Assembly (NCBI RefSeq): GCF_002864685.1
Contig: NZ_NMQZ01000017.1
Location: 51,334-115,333 of the forward strand
Source: Alloalcanivorax mobilis
GTDB taxonomy: Bacteria; Pseudomonadota; Gammaproteobacteria; Pseudomonadales; Alcanivoracaceae
Length of the DNA stretch: 64,000 nt
Direction of reading: 5' to 3'
Translations under genes and position numbers: made by a program
Notes under the pieces: generated by a model
What the model was told of the DNA's origin: nothing
The model's database searches: none
What the model saw: only the letters and a program-made list of their open reading frames with translations
Shown: one piece after another, positions 54,857 through 62,899 of the stretch
Layout: the number at the start of each line of letters is the position of its first letter
Position numbering within the stretch: position 1 is the first letter of the stretch

Positions 54857-55918
54857 ATGTCCAATGCTCCGCTAAAGAACGACCGCTTTCTGAAAGCCCT
54901 GGCCCGTGAGCCGGTGGATCGTACCCCGATCTGGATGATGCGCCAGGCGGGTCGGTATTTGCCGGAGTACCGGGCCAGCCGGGAGAAGGCGGGGTCGTTC
55001 ATGGATCTGTGCCGCAACGCGGAGCTGGCCTGCGAGGTCACGCTGCAACCGCTGGCGCGTTACCCTCTGGACGCGGCGATTCTGTTCTCGGACATTCTCA
55101 CCATTCCCGACGCCATGGGGTTGGGCTTGTATTTCGAGACCGGCGAAGGGCCGAAATTCCGCCATGCCGTGCGCACCGCCGAGGACATCGCGGCCCTGCC
55201 GGAGCTGAACGCGGAAACCGATCTGGATTATGTGATGCGCGCGGTGGCCACCATTCGCCGTGAGCTGAATGGGCGGGTGCCGCTGATCGGCTTTTCCGGC
55301 AGCCCGTGGACGCTCGCCACCTATATGGTGGAAGGCGGCCCGAGCAAGGATTTCCGCCACCTCAAGGGCATGGTCTACAGCCAGCCTGAACTGGCCCATG
55401 CGTTACTGGATAAGCTGGCCCGCTCGGTCACCGATTATCTGAACGCCCAGATCCGCCATGGCGCCCAGGTGGTGCAGATTTTCGACACCTGGGGCGGGGC
55501 GCTCTCCGCCGAGGCGTACCAGGCGTTTTCCCTGCGCTATATGAAGCAGATCGTGGATGGCCTGATCCGCGACCACGACGGCCGCAAGGTGCCGGTGATC
55601 CTGTTCACCAAGAACGGCGGCCTGTGGCTGGAATCCATGGCCGACAGCGGCTGCGATGCGTTGGGGCTGGACTGGACCATCAACATCGGCGAGGCGCGCC
55701 GGCGGGTGGGCGACCGGGTGGCGTTGCAGGGCAACATGGACCCGGCGGTGCTGTACGCGGAACCGGCGGCGATTCGCGCCGAGGTGAAGCGGATTCTGGA
55801 CGATTTCGGCGCTCACCCCGGCCATATTTTCAATCTTGGCCACGGTATTACGCCGCAGGTGGACCCGGAGCACGCCCGTGTCTTTATTGAAGCGGTGGTG
55901 GAGTTGGGCGGCGCCTGA
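54857..55918 (+). CDS. hemE: Uroporphyrinogen decarboxylase
   Basis: 353 residues. The signatures [16 protein letters not shown] and [17 protein letters not shown] are diagnostic, with [15 protein letters not shown], and GNMDPAVL and [15 protein letters not shown] near the end. Decarboxylates uroporphyrinogen III to coproporphyrinogen III in heme synthesis. ATG 54857 is preferred over 54851 because the CAGGA site lies at a proper distance only from the former. gltBD-hemE linkage is conserved in Pseudomonas-type genomes. Confidence 0.96.
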   Translation: MSNAPLKNDRFLKALAREPVDRTPIWMMRQAGRYLPEYRASREKAGSFMDLCRNAELACEVTLQPLARYPLDAAILFSDILTIPDAMGLGLYFETGEGPKFRHAVRTAEDIAALPELNAETDLDYVMRAVATIRRELNGRVPLIGFSGSPWTLATYMVEGGPSKDFRHLKGMVYSQPELAHALLDKLARSVTDYLNAQIRHGAQVVQIFDTWGGALSAEAYQAFSLRYMKQIVDGLIRDHDGRKVPVILFTKNGGLWLESMADSGCDALGLDWTINIGEARRRVGDRVALQGNMDPAVLYAEPAAIRAEVKRILDDFGAHPGHIFNLGHGITPQVDPEHARVFIEAVVELGGA

Positions 55919-55991
55919 TTCGCCGAGCCGGTCGGCGGCGGGGCGCGCCACATGCCAGGGGCGCCGATGGCGGTAATTCAGAGTGCGGAGC

Positions 55992-56105
55992 AATTAAAAG
56001 CGCGGCCCGAAGGCCGCGCAGTGGGTGCCGATGCTTGCCCGAGCGAATCCGAAGACCCCAACGGACAATCATCTCACCGACAGGCAGGAACGTTGCTGCC
56101 GGCGT
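55992..56105 (-). ncRNA. Candidate small RNA (~110 nt) between hemE and the thioesterase gene
   Basis: On the minus strand a promoter (TTGACG, 18 bp, TAATCT; 56141-56112) is followed ~105 nt later by a perfect 8-bp GC hairpin GCGCGGCC - TTCG - GGCCGCGC (56019-56000) and TTTTAATT, a textbook intrinsic terminator with UUCG tetraloop. No open frame fits between, and no minus-strand gene lies directly downstream. The promoter lies just after the thioesterase stop codon (56173), so a processed 3' UTR is an alternative. No known family (6S, 4.5S, tmRNA, RNase P, PrrF, Rsm) is recognised. Confidence 0.5.
56000..56019 (-). terminator. Intrinsic terminator with UUCG loop (minus strand)
   Basis: GCGCGGCC-TTCG-GGCCGCGC followed by TTTTAATT on the minus strand. 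It ends the candidate small RNA and could also end the thioesterase transcript. Confidence 0.75.
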
Positions 56106-56111
56106 AGGTTT

Positions 56112-56141
56112 AGATTAGCTCTGACGCGCAAAAAACGTCAA
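56112..56141 (-). promoter_or_regulatory. Putative promoter of the candidate small RNA
   Basis: TTGACG (56141-56136) is a 5/6 match to the -35 consensus; TAATCT (56117-56112) is the -10, at 18-bp spacing, in an otherwise AT-rich stretch. Confidence 0.45.
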
Positions 56142-56172
56142 CCCTGAATTGCGAAAAAATAAATAAAGCGAC

Positions 56173-56631
56173 TCAGGCGCCGATTTTTCGTAACTGATAA
56201 ACGTTGTGGGTGAGCGCGACCACCTCGCCCTGATCGTCCTTGATCTGGCAATCCCACTCGAAATCGCATTTGCCGTGCGCCAGCGCGGTGGCTTCGATGC
56301 GCTCAATATCCGCTTCGCTGATACGCACCTCCACGGTGGCGTCGGTGGTGGCCGGGCGTCGAAAGCGGATCCGCATGTCCTTGACGATCGGATAGAAGCG
56401 CGCGGTGTCGAAGGAGCTCAGATAGATCACACCGCCGGGCAGTTCCGCCAGGGTGTAGAGCGCGCCCGCGTACATGATGCCGACGTGGTTGAGGTTGGCG
56501 GCCAGAGGCATCTTCATTTTGCAGTAACCGCGGGCGACCTCCAGGGTCTGTACGCCGCAGCGTGCCACGAAGGGAAAGCTGTTATCGGCGGCCGCCTTGA
56601 TGGCGGCCTGTTGTTGTTCGCTCAGCGTCAT
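56173..56631 (-). CDS. Hotdog-fold thioesterase (DUF4442/PaaI-like)
   Basis: 152 residues. NLNHVGIMYAGALYTLAELPGGVIYL is the central hotdog helix with the catalytic-region HVG-x-MYAGAL pattern; YPIVKDMRIRFRRPATTDATVEV forms the following strands. Probably hydrolyses an acyl-CoA; substrate unknown. ATG 56631 preceded by CAGGAGCG on the minus strand. Stands 48 bp downstream of phhB, possibly in one transcript with it. Confidence 0.83.
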   Translation of the reverse strand: MTLSEQQQAAIKAAADNSFPFVARCGVQTLEVARGYCKMKMPLAANLNHVGIMYAGALYTLAELPGGVIYLSSFDTARFYPIVKDMRIRFRRPATTDATVEVRISEADIERIEATALAHGKCDFEWDCQIKDDQGEVVALTHNVYQLRKIGA

Positions 56632-56679
56632 GGTGCGCTCCTGGGGTGGCTGGAACGCTCGAGTCTACCCCGGTGCGGT

Positions 56680-57033
56680 TCAGGCGCGGTTAACCGGCTC
56701 CTGGAAGATTTGGTCAGTCTTGGCGGCGCAGATAAAGTCATTGCGATGCAGGCCGCCGATCTTGTGCGTCCACCAGGTGACGGTGACCTTGCCGTACTCG
56801 GTGAGCAGCGCCGGGTGATGGCCCTGCTGCTCGGCCAGCTCGCCGACCCGGTTGGTGAACGCCAGCGCCTCGGCGAAGTTCTTGAAGGTAAACGGGCGTT
56901 GCAGGCGCTCCTCGCCGTCTTCCTCGATCTGCTTCCAATCCGGAATTTCCTGTTGCAGCTCCTGGGCTTCCTGCTCGCCGATGCGTGGCGCATCGGCCTG
57001 GCACGCTTCGCAGCGCTGTTCTTGCAATGCCAT
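56680..57033 (-). CDS. phhB: Pterin-4a-carbinolamine dehydratase
   Basis: 117 residues, normal for bacterial PhhB. The active-site stretch [30 protein letters not shown] contains the family's conserved His residues and WWTH motif; [21 protein letters not shown] precedes it. Recycles the pterin cofactor after phenylalanine hydroxylation; no phhA gene lies here. ATG 57033 preceded by AAAAGGAGGTG. The N-terminal 30 residues have a CEAC pair, seen in many gammaproteobacterial PhhB. Confidence 0.93.
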   Translation of the reverse strand: MALQEQRCEACQADAPRIGEQEAQELQQEIPDWKQIEEDGEERLQRPFTFKNFAEALAFTNRVGELAEQQGHHPALLTEYGKVTVTWWTHKIGGLHRNDFICAAKTDQIFQEPVNRA

Positions 57034-57110
57034 GGGGCACCTCCTTTTGAGTTATCGAACCTGTGACTGACACGGTAGGACCCGGCGGGTGTTGCAGGCA
57101 AGGGGCGCTG

Positions 57111-57271
57111 GACGCCGGACGCCGGACGCCGGACGCTAAGTCAAAACCCGGCCTGAAGCGTTTTTGTGTTTCCTGCCAGGATAGTCAACCACTGACAGGA
57201 AACACGTCACACCGGTCCGGTTACGGGTTTAGCGTCCGGCGTCCGGCGTCCGGCATCCAGCGTCCAGCATC
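57111..57271. repeat. Heptad cassette G with core (inverted orientation)
   Basis: Left arm (57111-57138): GACGC followed by CG, CG, CG, TA. Right arm (57230-57271): reverse complement of GATGCTG, GACGCTG, GATGCCG, GACGCCG, GACGCCG, GACGCTA. Read from the centre outward both arms give TA, CG, CG, CG, TG. The last unit overlaps the stop codon of the acyl-CoA dehydrogenase gene (57270-57272). Core hairpin: GTGTTTCCTG (57166-57175) with CAGGAAACAC (57196-57205). Its reverse complement aligns with the cores of cassettes E and I. Confidence 0.92.
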
Positions 57272-58505
57272 AGCCCCGTCCGATCAAATCCCGGGCGATT
57301 GCGATCACCTGCATTTCGTCGGTGCCGGCGTAGATTTGCAGGATCTTGGCGTCGCGCATCAATTGCTCGACCCGGGATTCGCGCATGTAGCCGTAGCCGC
57401 CGTGCACCTGCACCGCTTCGGTGGCCACTTCCATGGCGGCCTGGGCGGCGTACAGTTTCATCGCCGAGGCTTCCGCCAGGGTCATCTGTTTGCCGGCGCC
57501 GGTCAGCTCGATGTAGCGGAACACCATGTTCTGTAGATTGGCGCGCGCCACTTCCATCTTCGCCAGCTTCAACTGAATAAGCTGATTGTCACCGATTGGC
57601 CGGCCGAATTGCTGGCGGTCACGGGCGTAGCCCACCGACAGTTCCAGGGCGCGTTCCACCATGCCCAGGGCCATGGCGGCGACGCCCGCGCGCTCTTGCA
57701 TAAAGGTGGCTTTGGCGCCGGAGCGGCCGTAGGCGGTCTCGCTGCCGCCGAGCAGGCGCTCCGGGCCGGCTTTCACGTCACTGAGAAACAGTTCGCCGGT
57801 GGGCGATGAGCCAATGCCCATCTTCTTGAACGGTTTGGACTGCTCCAGCCCGGGCATGCCACGGTCGAGAATGAACGACACGATTTTCCGGTCGCGAGGT
57901 TCCACGCCCTCTTCGTCCAGTTTGCAGATCAGAATAATGGTGTCGGCGTAGGGGCCATTGGTGATCCAGGTTTTGCTGCCGTTAATGAGGTAACCGCCCT
58001 GGCCATCACGACGGGCCACGGTTTTCATCTGGCCGAAGGCGTCGGAGCCGGAATTGGGCTCGGAAATCGCCCAGGCGCCGACTTTTTCCAGGGTCAACAA
58101 AGGCAGCGCCCAACGCTCCTTCTGCTCCAGGGTGCCCTTGCCCATCACCGCGCCGCCGGCGAGGCCCATGGACACCCCCATGGCGGTCACCAGCCCCTGG
58201 GCGTGGCGGCACAATTCGATGATCGGGATCATGGTCATCGCCGCTTGCTCACTGGAGCCGCCGCTTTTTTTCGACGATGCGTCGGTGGCGCCGTCGGCGC
58301 CGGCGGCTTTCTCGCGGGCGATCTGTTTGTCGAAGCGTTCCTTGGCCATCACGTCCATGCCGAACGTTTTGATCATCTTGCGCAGGATGTCGTAAGGCGG
58401 CACGCCGTTGTATTCGATGTCATCCAGATTCGGCACCACTTCCTTGCTGACGAAGTCGCGGACCATCTTCTGGATCATCTGTTGCTGTTCGTTCCATTCG
58501 ATCAT
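57270..58505 (-). CDS. Acyl-CoA dehydrogenase (short/medium-chain form)
   Basis: 411 residues, the classic ACAD size. Signatures WAISEPNSGSDAFG and the C-terminal QVHGGYGYMRESRVEQLMRDAKILQIYAGTDEMQVIAIARDLIG are present; the catalytic base lies in the latter segment (YAGTDE region). An insertion around residues 65-85 is Gly/Ala/Ser/Lys-rich (AAGADGATDASSKKSGGSSEQ), unusual for the family. FAD-dependent acyl-CoA oxidation; chain length unknown. ATG 58505. The gene's stop codon is overlapped by cassette G. Confidence 0.92.
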   Translation of the reverse strand: MIEWNEQQQMIQKMVRDFVSKEVVPNLDDIEYNGVPPYDILRKMIKTFGMDVMAKERFDKQIAREKAAGADGATDASSKKSGGSSEQAAMTMIPIIELCRHAQGLVTAMGVSMGLAGGAVMGKGTLEQKERWALPLLTLEKVGAWAISEPNSGSDAFGQMKTVARRDGQGGYLINGSKTWITNGPYADTIILICKLDEEGVEPRDRKIVSFILDRGMPGLEQSKPFKKMGIGSSPTGELFLSDVKAGPERLLGGSETAYGRSGAKATFMQERAGVAAMALGMVERALELSVGYARDRQQFGRPIGDNQLIQLKLAKMEVARANLQNMVFRYIELTGAGKQMTLAEASAMKLYAAQAAMEVATEAVQVHGGYGYMRESRVEQLMRDAKILQIYAGTDEMQVIAIARDLIGRG

Positions 58506-58673
58506 GGTGAATGCGTTCCTGATAGTTGCCGGATAGCACGACGCTACCAGGACACTTCGGGAGCGTCATTGATGCAAACCGATGATGCAGTGACGAGTTT
58601 GGTCACGGGGAGCCTGCCGACGCGCCGAGGCGGCGAATGGCAAGTGGACGGCGCATGGCGTCAGGCGCCGACG

Positions 58674-59360
58674 TCAGGCGCTGGACGTCTCCACCACCCG
58701 AATGCAGGGCAGGGGCTCGAAGGTGACGCCCATGACCAGGGCGTCGTCGCCGCCGTCCTGGCTGGCCATGTCGATGTCCTGTGGACGCAGGCGGGGGTGG
58801 CTGCCATCCAGAAATTTGCGGGCGGCGAAAGCGTTGCGGGTGCGTTGCTGAGCCTGTTGCAGGTCGATGCCCTCGCCGCCGAGCAGGGCGCGGATGTACT
58901 CGGCGCAGGCCACGTCTTCATCGCCGGTGGGGTGGGACGCCACCAGCACCACCGTGTCCGGTGCTTGCGCCTGCAAATAGCGGGCGGTGGCGCGCGCGTT
59001 GACCAGGCTCGCCACCAGCACCTGGGCGCTGTCGCGAGCACGCAACGTGGCCGCCACACCGTTGGTGGTGCGCATGATGATATGGCGGCCACGCAGATCG
59101 GTGTGGCGGATCTCCCAGGGCGAGTTGCCCAGGTCGAAACCGTCGATGGGCAGCGCCTGCACCTCGCCCACCAGCAACGCGTCCGGGTATTGCTTGCGCA
59201 GTTCAAAGGCGTCCTCCGACGACGACACCGGAAAAATATGGCTCAAGCCGCCCAGAAACGCCTCGTGGCTGGTGGTGAACGCGCGGATCACATCGATCAC
59301 CACGGTGATGCCGTTGACGTTGTGCGGCGGATTGTGGCCCTGGGCGATGTGAATCTTCAT
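58674..59360 (-). CDS. 2-phosphosulfolactate phosphatase (ComB)-family protein
   Basis: 228 residues. VVIDVIRAFTT (a ComB hallmark with the Asp nucleophile region), MRTTNGVAATLRARDSAQVLVASLVNARATARYL, and HPTGDEDVACAEYIRALL match the ComB family, which in methanogens dephosphorylates 2-phosphosulfolactate for coenzyme M. Coenzyme M synthesis is not expected here and no other pathway gene is near, so the real substrate is probably another phosphoester or sulfonate. Start at ATG 59360; the frame continues upstream through heptad cassette H without domain content. Confidence 0.8.
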   Translation of the reverse strand: MKIHIAQGHNPPHNVNGITVVIDVIRAFTTSHEAFLGGLSHIFPVSSSEDAFELRKQYPDALLVGEVQALPIDGFDLGNSPWEIRHTDLRGRHIIMRTTNGVAATLRARDSAQVLVASLVNARATARYLQAQAPDTVVLVASHPTGDEDVACAEYIRALLGGEGIDLQQAQQRTRNAFAARKFLDGSHPRLRPQDIDMASQDGGDDALVMGVTFEPLPCIRVVETSSA

Positions 59361-59484
59361 GGCGCGGTCCGGTGGCGGGCAAAGAGGAGCCGGCATTATG
59401 ACGGACGGGGTGCGCTGGGGGCCAGGATGGAGGGAATAGCGTAGGCCGTGCCGTCGGTGAAGCCGTGCTCCGTGTCGAAAATGA

Positions 59485-59586
59485 GCCACAAGCCACAAGC
59501 CACAAGCCACAAGCCACAAGCCACAAGCCACAAGCTACCAGGCGCCGCGATCCGTGTGGCTTGCAGCTTGCAGCTTGTGGCTCAAA
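59485..59586. repeat. Heptad cassette H
   Basis: Left arm: seven perfect copies of GCCACAA (59485-59533). Right arm: GCTTGCA, GCTTGCA, GCTTGTG and GCTCAAA (59559-59586), the reverse-complement type (GCTTGTG is the complement of the left unit in phase). The right arm overlaps the comF stop codon (59582-59584). The spacer is only ~25 bp and has no GTGTTTCCTG core. Confidence 0.92.
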
Positions 59587-60277
59587 CCCGCCCCTGCAAC
59601 GTCCTCGCCAGCACCCACACCCGCACCTCCAGCGCGCCGGCGTTGAGCAGGGCGTGGCTGGCGGCGCGGGCGGAGCCGCCGCTGGTCATGACGTCGTCGA
59701 TCAGGAGAACCCGTTGACCGTGGGCGCGCGGGTCGGCGATGAAGGCGTCGCGCAGATTGCGCTGGCGCTGCGTCTGGCTGAGCCCCTGCTGATGTTGGCT
59801 GGCATGGCGCCGTCGCAGCAACGGGACGACCGGCTGGCGCCAGCTCTGGCCGAGATGGCGGGCGAACCGTTCGGCCTGGTCGAAGCCGCGCCAGAGGCGC
59901 CGCCGCCAGTGAGCGGGCAGCGGGCACACCAGGTCGGCCTCTGGCCACGGGCCCGGCGCCGGCTCGGCGAGGCTCAGCAGGGCCCGCTCCAGATGCAGAC
60001 GCCCGCGGTGTTTGTAGGCATTGATCAGCCGGTCCACCGGAAAATCGTAACGCCATTGGCTGTAGGTGGCGGAGAACGGCGGTGGGCGGCGCAGGCAGCG
60101 ACCGCACAGGCTGGCCGCCGCTACCCCTGGGGTCGGCAGGCCACAGCGGCACAGCGGCTTTTCCAGGGTCAGACTCGCCTGCAAATGGGCGCGACACAGG
60201 GTGCACAGGCCGCCGCCGGAGCGGGCGCACAGGGTGCAGGGCGCCTGGCTGCGAAACGGATTGAGGTTAAAAAACAT
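59582..60277 (-). CDS. comF: ComF-family amidophosphoribosyltransferase-like protein
   Basis: 231 residues. N-terminal zinc ribbon with Cys pairs (CTLCARSGGGLCTLC, CRCGLP, CGRC), then RYDFPVDRLINAYKHRGR and a phosphoribosyltransferase domain with the PRPP loop VLLIDDVMTSGGSARA (about 190-205). ComF/GntX proteins act in natural DNA uptake; with type IV pilus genes in this window competence is conceivable. Divergent from bioB across the BirA-type operator, as in related genomes. Confidence 0.92.
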   Translation of the reverse strand: MFFNLNPFRSQAPCTLCARSGGGLCTLCRAHLQASLTLEKPLCRCGLPTPGVAAASLCGRCLRRPPPFSATYSQWRYDFPVDRLINAYKHRGRLHLERALLSLAEPAPGPWPEADLVCPLPAHWRRRLWRGFDQAERFARHLGQSWRQPVVPLLRRRHASQHQQGLSQTQRQRNLRDAFIADPRAHGQRVLLIDDVMTSGGSARAASHALLNAGALEVRVWVLARTLQGRV

Positions 60278-60282
60278 CCAAA

Positions 60283-60313
60283 TGTTAACCTTTGAAACGC
60301 TTTCAAGTTGACA
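60283..60313 (+). promoter_or_regulatory. BirA-type biotin operator overlapping the bioB promoter
   Basis: TGTTAACC (60283-60290) - 15 bp - AGTTGACA (60306-60313) is an imperfect inverted repeat like the BirA operator (GTAAACC-N14-16-GGTTTAC type). TTGACA (60308-60313), the likely -35 box, is part of its right half; TAGTCT follows 16 bp later as -10. Biotin-dependent repression of bioBFHC is inferred. Confidence 0.65.
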
Positions 60314-60359
60314 GGGAAAGGCGGGCTGCTAGTCTGTTCGCTTACCATTCGGGAGAGAC

Positions 60360-61532
60360 ATGATGACCGCAGCCGCCGCCACGTCCCAGACGACATCCGC
60401 TTCCATCCACGTACGCCATGACTGGCATCGCGGTGAGATCGAAGCGCTGTTCGCCTTGCCGTTCAACGATCTGCTGTTCCGCGCCGCCGGCGTGCACCGG
60501 CAGAGCTTTGATGCGAACGCGGTGCAGGTGAGCACGCTGCTGTCGATCAAGACCGGCGCCTGCCCGGAAGACTGCAAATACTGTTCGCAGTCCGGCCACT
60601 ACAACACCGAGCTGGAAAAAGAGAAGCTGCTGGAAGTGGCACGCGTGCTGGAAGAGGCCCGCGCCGCCCGCGACAAGGGCGCGTCGCGGTTCTGTATGGG
60701 CGCCGCCTGGCGCAGCCCGCGCGCCAAGGACATGCCCTATGTGCTGGACATGGTGCGTCAGGTGAAATCCCTGGGCATGGAAACCTGCATGACCCTGGGC
60801 ATGCTGGACGAGCAGCAGGCGAAGGATCTGGCCGACGCCGGCCTGGATTACTACAACCACAATCTGGACACCTCGCCGGAGTACTACGGCAAGGTGATCA
60901 CCACCCGCACCTACGGTGACCGCCTCAACACCCTGGCCCATGTGCGCGACGCCGGCATGAAAGTGTGCTGCGGCGGCATCGTCGGCATGGGCGAAGGCCG
61001 TGACGACCGCGTCGGCCTGCTGCAGCAGCTCGCCAACCTGCCGCACCATCCGGAATCGGTGCCGATCAATATGCTGGTCAAGATCGAGGGCACGCCGCTG
61101 GCCGACGTGGACGATCTGGACCCGTTCGAGTTCGTGCGCACCGTGGCGGTGGCGCGCATTCTGATGCCCGAGTCCTATGTGCGCTTGTCCGCCGGCCGCC
61201 AGGAAATGAACGACGAGGCGCAGGCCCTGTGCTTCCTGGCCGGCGCCAACTCGATCTTCTACGGCGAGCGGCTGCTGACCACCGACAACCCGGAAGCGAA
61301 CCACGACCGCCGCCTGTTCGAACGGCTCGGCATTCACCCGCTGGACCCGCGCCACGAAGCCTCCGACGAAGCCCATGAAGAGGCATTGCGCAGCCAGGTG
61401 GCCGAGGAAGAGGCGCACAACAGTGGCCTGTTCCACGACGCCCTGGCGTACAGCGGCCCTAACAAACGCGGCGCCAAGCACGTGTTGGATAAGGACACCG
61501 GCCGCCCCGCCCAGCAAGCGGCGGACGCCTGA
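60360..61532 (+). CDS. bioB: Biotin synthase
   Basis: 390 residues. Radical-SAM cluster CPEDCKYC at 68-75 (C-x3-C-x2-C), then [47 protein letters not shown] and [17 protein letters not shown] are BioB blocks. Inserts sulfur into dethiobiotin. GGGAG lies before ATG 60360 (a second ATG at 60363 is equally possible). First gene of the bio operon. The C-terminal ~45 residues past the usual end ([21 protein letters not shown]...) are acidic and probably disordered. Confidence 0.96.
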   Translation: MMTAAAATSQTTSASIHVRHDWHRGEIEALFALPFNDLLFRAAGVHRQSFDANAVQVSTLLSIKTGACPEDCKYCSQSGHYNTELEKEKLLEVARVLEEARAARDKGASRFCMGAAWRSPRAKDMPYVLDMVRQVKSLGMETCMTLGMLDEQQAKDLADAGLDYYNHNLDTSPEYYGKVITTRTYGDRLNTLAHVRDAGMKVCCGGIVGMGEGRDDRVGLLQQLANLPHHPESVPINMLVKIEGTPLADVDDLDPFEFVRTVAVARILMPESYVRLSAGRQEMNDEAQALCFLAGANSIFYGERLLTTDNPEANHDRRLFERLGIHPLDPRHEASDEAHEEALRSQVAEEEAHNSGLFHDALAYSGPNKRGAKHVLDKDTGRPAQQAADA

Positions 61533-61550
61533 GCCGAGCGGAGCCACCCC

Positions 61551-62702
61551 TTGGGTTTCGATCTTAAAGCGCGCCTGGATGAACGGCGCGCCCGACACCG
61601 CTATCGCCAGCCGGCGTTGATGGACGCCCCCAGCGGCCGGGTGGCCGAGGTGGGTGGCCGTGTCTGCCTGAACTTCTGCTCCAATGACTATCTGGGCCTG
61701 GCCAACGACGCCCAGGTGGTGGCCGCCTTCCGCGACGCCGCCAACCAATGGGGCGTGGGCAGCGGCGCCTCGCACTTGGTGTGCGGCCACCAGCGCCCCC
61801 ACCAGGCGCTGGAAGAGGCGCTCGCCGAGCACACTGGCCGGGCGCGCGCGCTGCTGTTTTCCACCGGCTACATGGCCAACCTGGGCGCCATCACCGCCCT
61901 GGTGGGCAAAGGCGATGCGGTGTTCCAGGATCGTCTTAATCACGCCTCCCTGCTCGACGCCGGCCTGCTCAGTGGTGCTCGCTCCCGCCGCTTCGCCCAC
62001 AACGACGCCGCCGCCCTGGCCGCGCAACTGGCGCGCGCCGAGGCGCCGCGCAAGCTGGTGGTCAGCGACGGCGTGTTCAGCATGGACGGCGACCAGGCGC
62101 CGCTGGCCGCCTACCTGGACGCCTGCGAGGCCAGCGACGCTTGGCTGATGGTGGACGACGCCCACGGCCTGGGCGTGCTCGACCACCAAGGCCGGGGCAC
62201 CGCCTTTGCCCACCAGGTGAACGGGCGGCTGCCGGTGTACATGGGCACCCTGGGCAAGGCCCTGGGCACCGCCGGCGCCTTTGTCGCCGGCTCCGAGGAC
62301 CTGATCGAAACACTGATACAATTCGCCCGCACCTACATCTACACCACCGCCATGCCCGCCGCCGTCGCCGCCGCCAGCCTGGTCAGCCTGCGCAAGGCAC
62401 GGGCGGAACACTGGCGCCGGGAACACCTGAGCGCGCTGATCGCGCGCTTCCGGCGCGGCGCCGCCGAGCTGGGCTATGGCCTGATGGACTCGGACACGCC
62501 GATCCAACCCTTGCTGATTGGCGACGACGCCGCCGCCCTGGCCCTCAGCCAATCGCTCGCCCAGCAAGGCATTCTGGTCACCGCCATCCGCCCACCGACG
62601 GTCCCCGACGGCCAGGCGCGGTTGCGGGTGACGTTGTCGGCGGCCCATGAGGAGGCGGATGTGGATCGGTTGTTGGGCGCCCTGGAGGGCGCCGGACGCT
62701 AG
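61551..62702 (+). CDS. bioF: 8-amino-7-oxononanoate synthase
   Basis: 383 residues. PLP-dependent alpha-oxoamine synthase: [40 protein letters not shown] and the PLP-lysine segment [17 protein letters not shown] (about 228-244). Condenses pimeloyl-ACP with alanine. TTG start at 61551, 18 bp after bioB. Its TAG stop (62700-62702) lies inside the first two heptad units of cassette I. Confidence 0.95.
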   Translation: MGFDLKARLDERRARHRYRQPALMDAPSGRVAEVGGRVCLNFCSNDYLGLANDAQVVAAFRDAANQWGVGSGASHLVCGHQRPHQALEEALAEHTGRARALLFSTGYMANLGAITALVGKGDAVFQDRLNHASLLDAGLLSGARSRRFAHNDAAALAAQLARAEAPRKLVVSDGVFSMDGDQAPLAAYLDACEASDAWLMVDDAHGLGVLDHQGRGTAFAHQVNGRLPVYMGTLGKALGTAGAFVAGSEDLIETLIQFARTYIYTTAMPAAVAAASLVSLRKARAEHWRREHLSALIARFRRGAAELGYGLMDSDTPIQPLLIGDDAAALALSQSLAQQGILVTAIRPPTVPDGQARLRVTLSAAHEEADVDRLLGALEGAGR

Positions 62703-62884
62703 ACGCTAGACGCTAGACGCTAGACGCCGGACGCTAAACCCGTAACCGGATCGGTGTGACGTGTTGCCTGTCGGTACGGACCATCCTGCCAGGAAACATG
62801 TAAACGTTTCAGCGCCGGGTTTTGATTTAGCGTCCGGCGTCCGGCGTCCGGCGTCCGGCGTCTAGCGTCTAGCGTCTAGCGTCC
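62694..62884. repeat. Heptad cassette I with core
   Basis: Left arm (62694-62735): GACGC followed by TA four times, CG, TA; it begins inside the last codons of bioF. Right arm (62829-62884): reverse complement of GACGCTA three times, GACGCCG four times, GACGCTA. Both arms thus read TA-CG-TA from the centre outward with different copy numbers. Core: GTGTTGCCTG (62761-62770) with CAGGAAACAT (62790-62799), and AAACCCGTAACCGGATCGG as in cassette E. It splits the bio operon between bioF and bioH. Confidence 0.93.
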
Positions 62885-62899
62885 AACAGATTTACGCAA

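Noticed and set aside
55992..56105. 6S RNA, 4.5S RNA or tmRNA
   Set aside because: None of the conserved sequence blocks of these RNAs is present; only promoter and terminator support a transcript.
59448..59717. A short plus-strand frame encoding a repeated SHKPQAT peptide
   Set aside because: It is the translation of the GCCACAA heptad array (cassette H); no ribosome-binding site and no homology.
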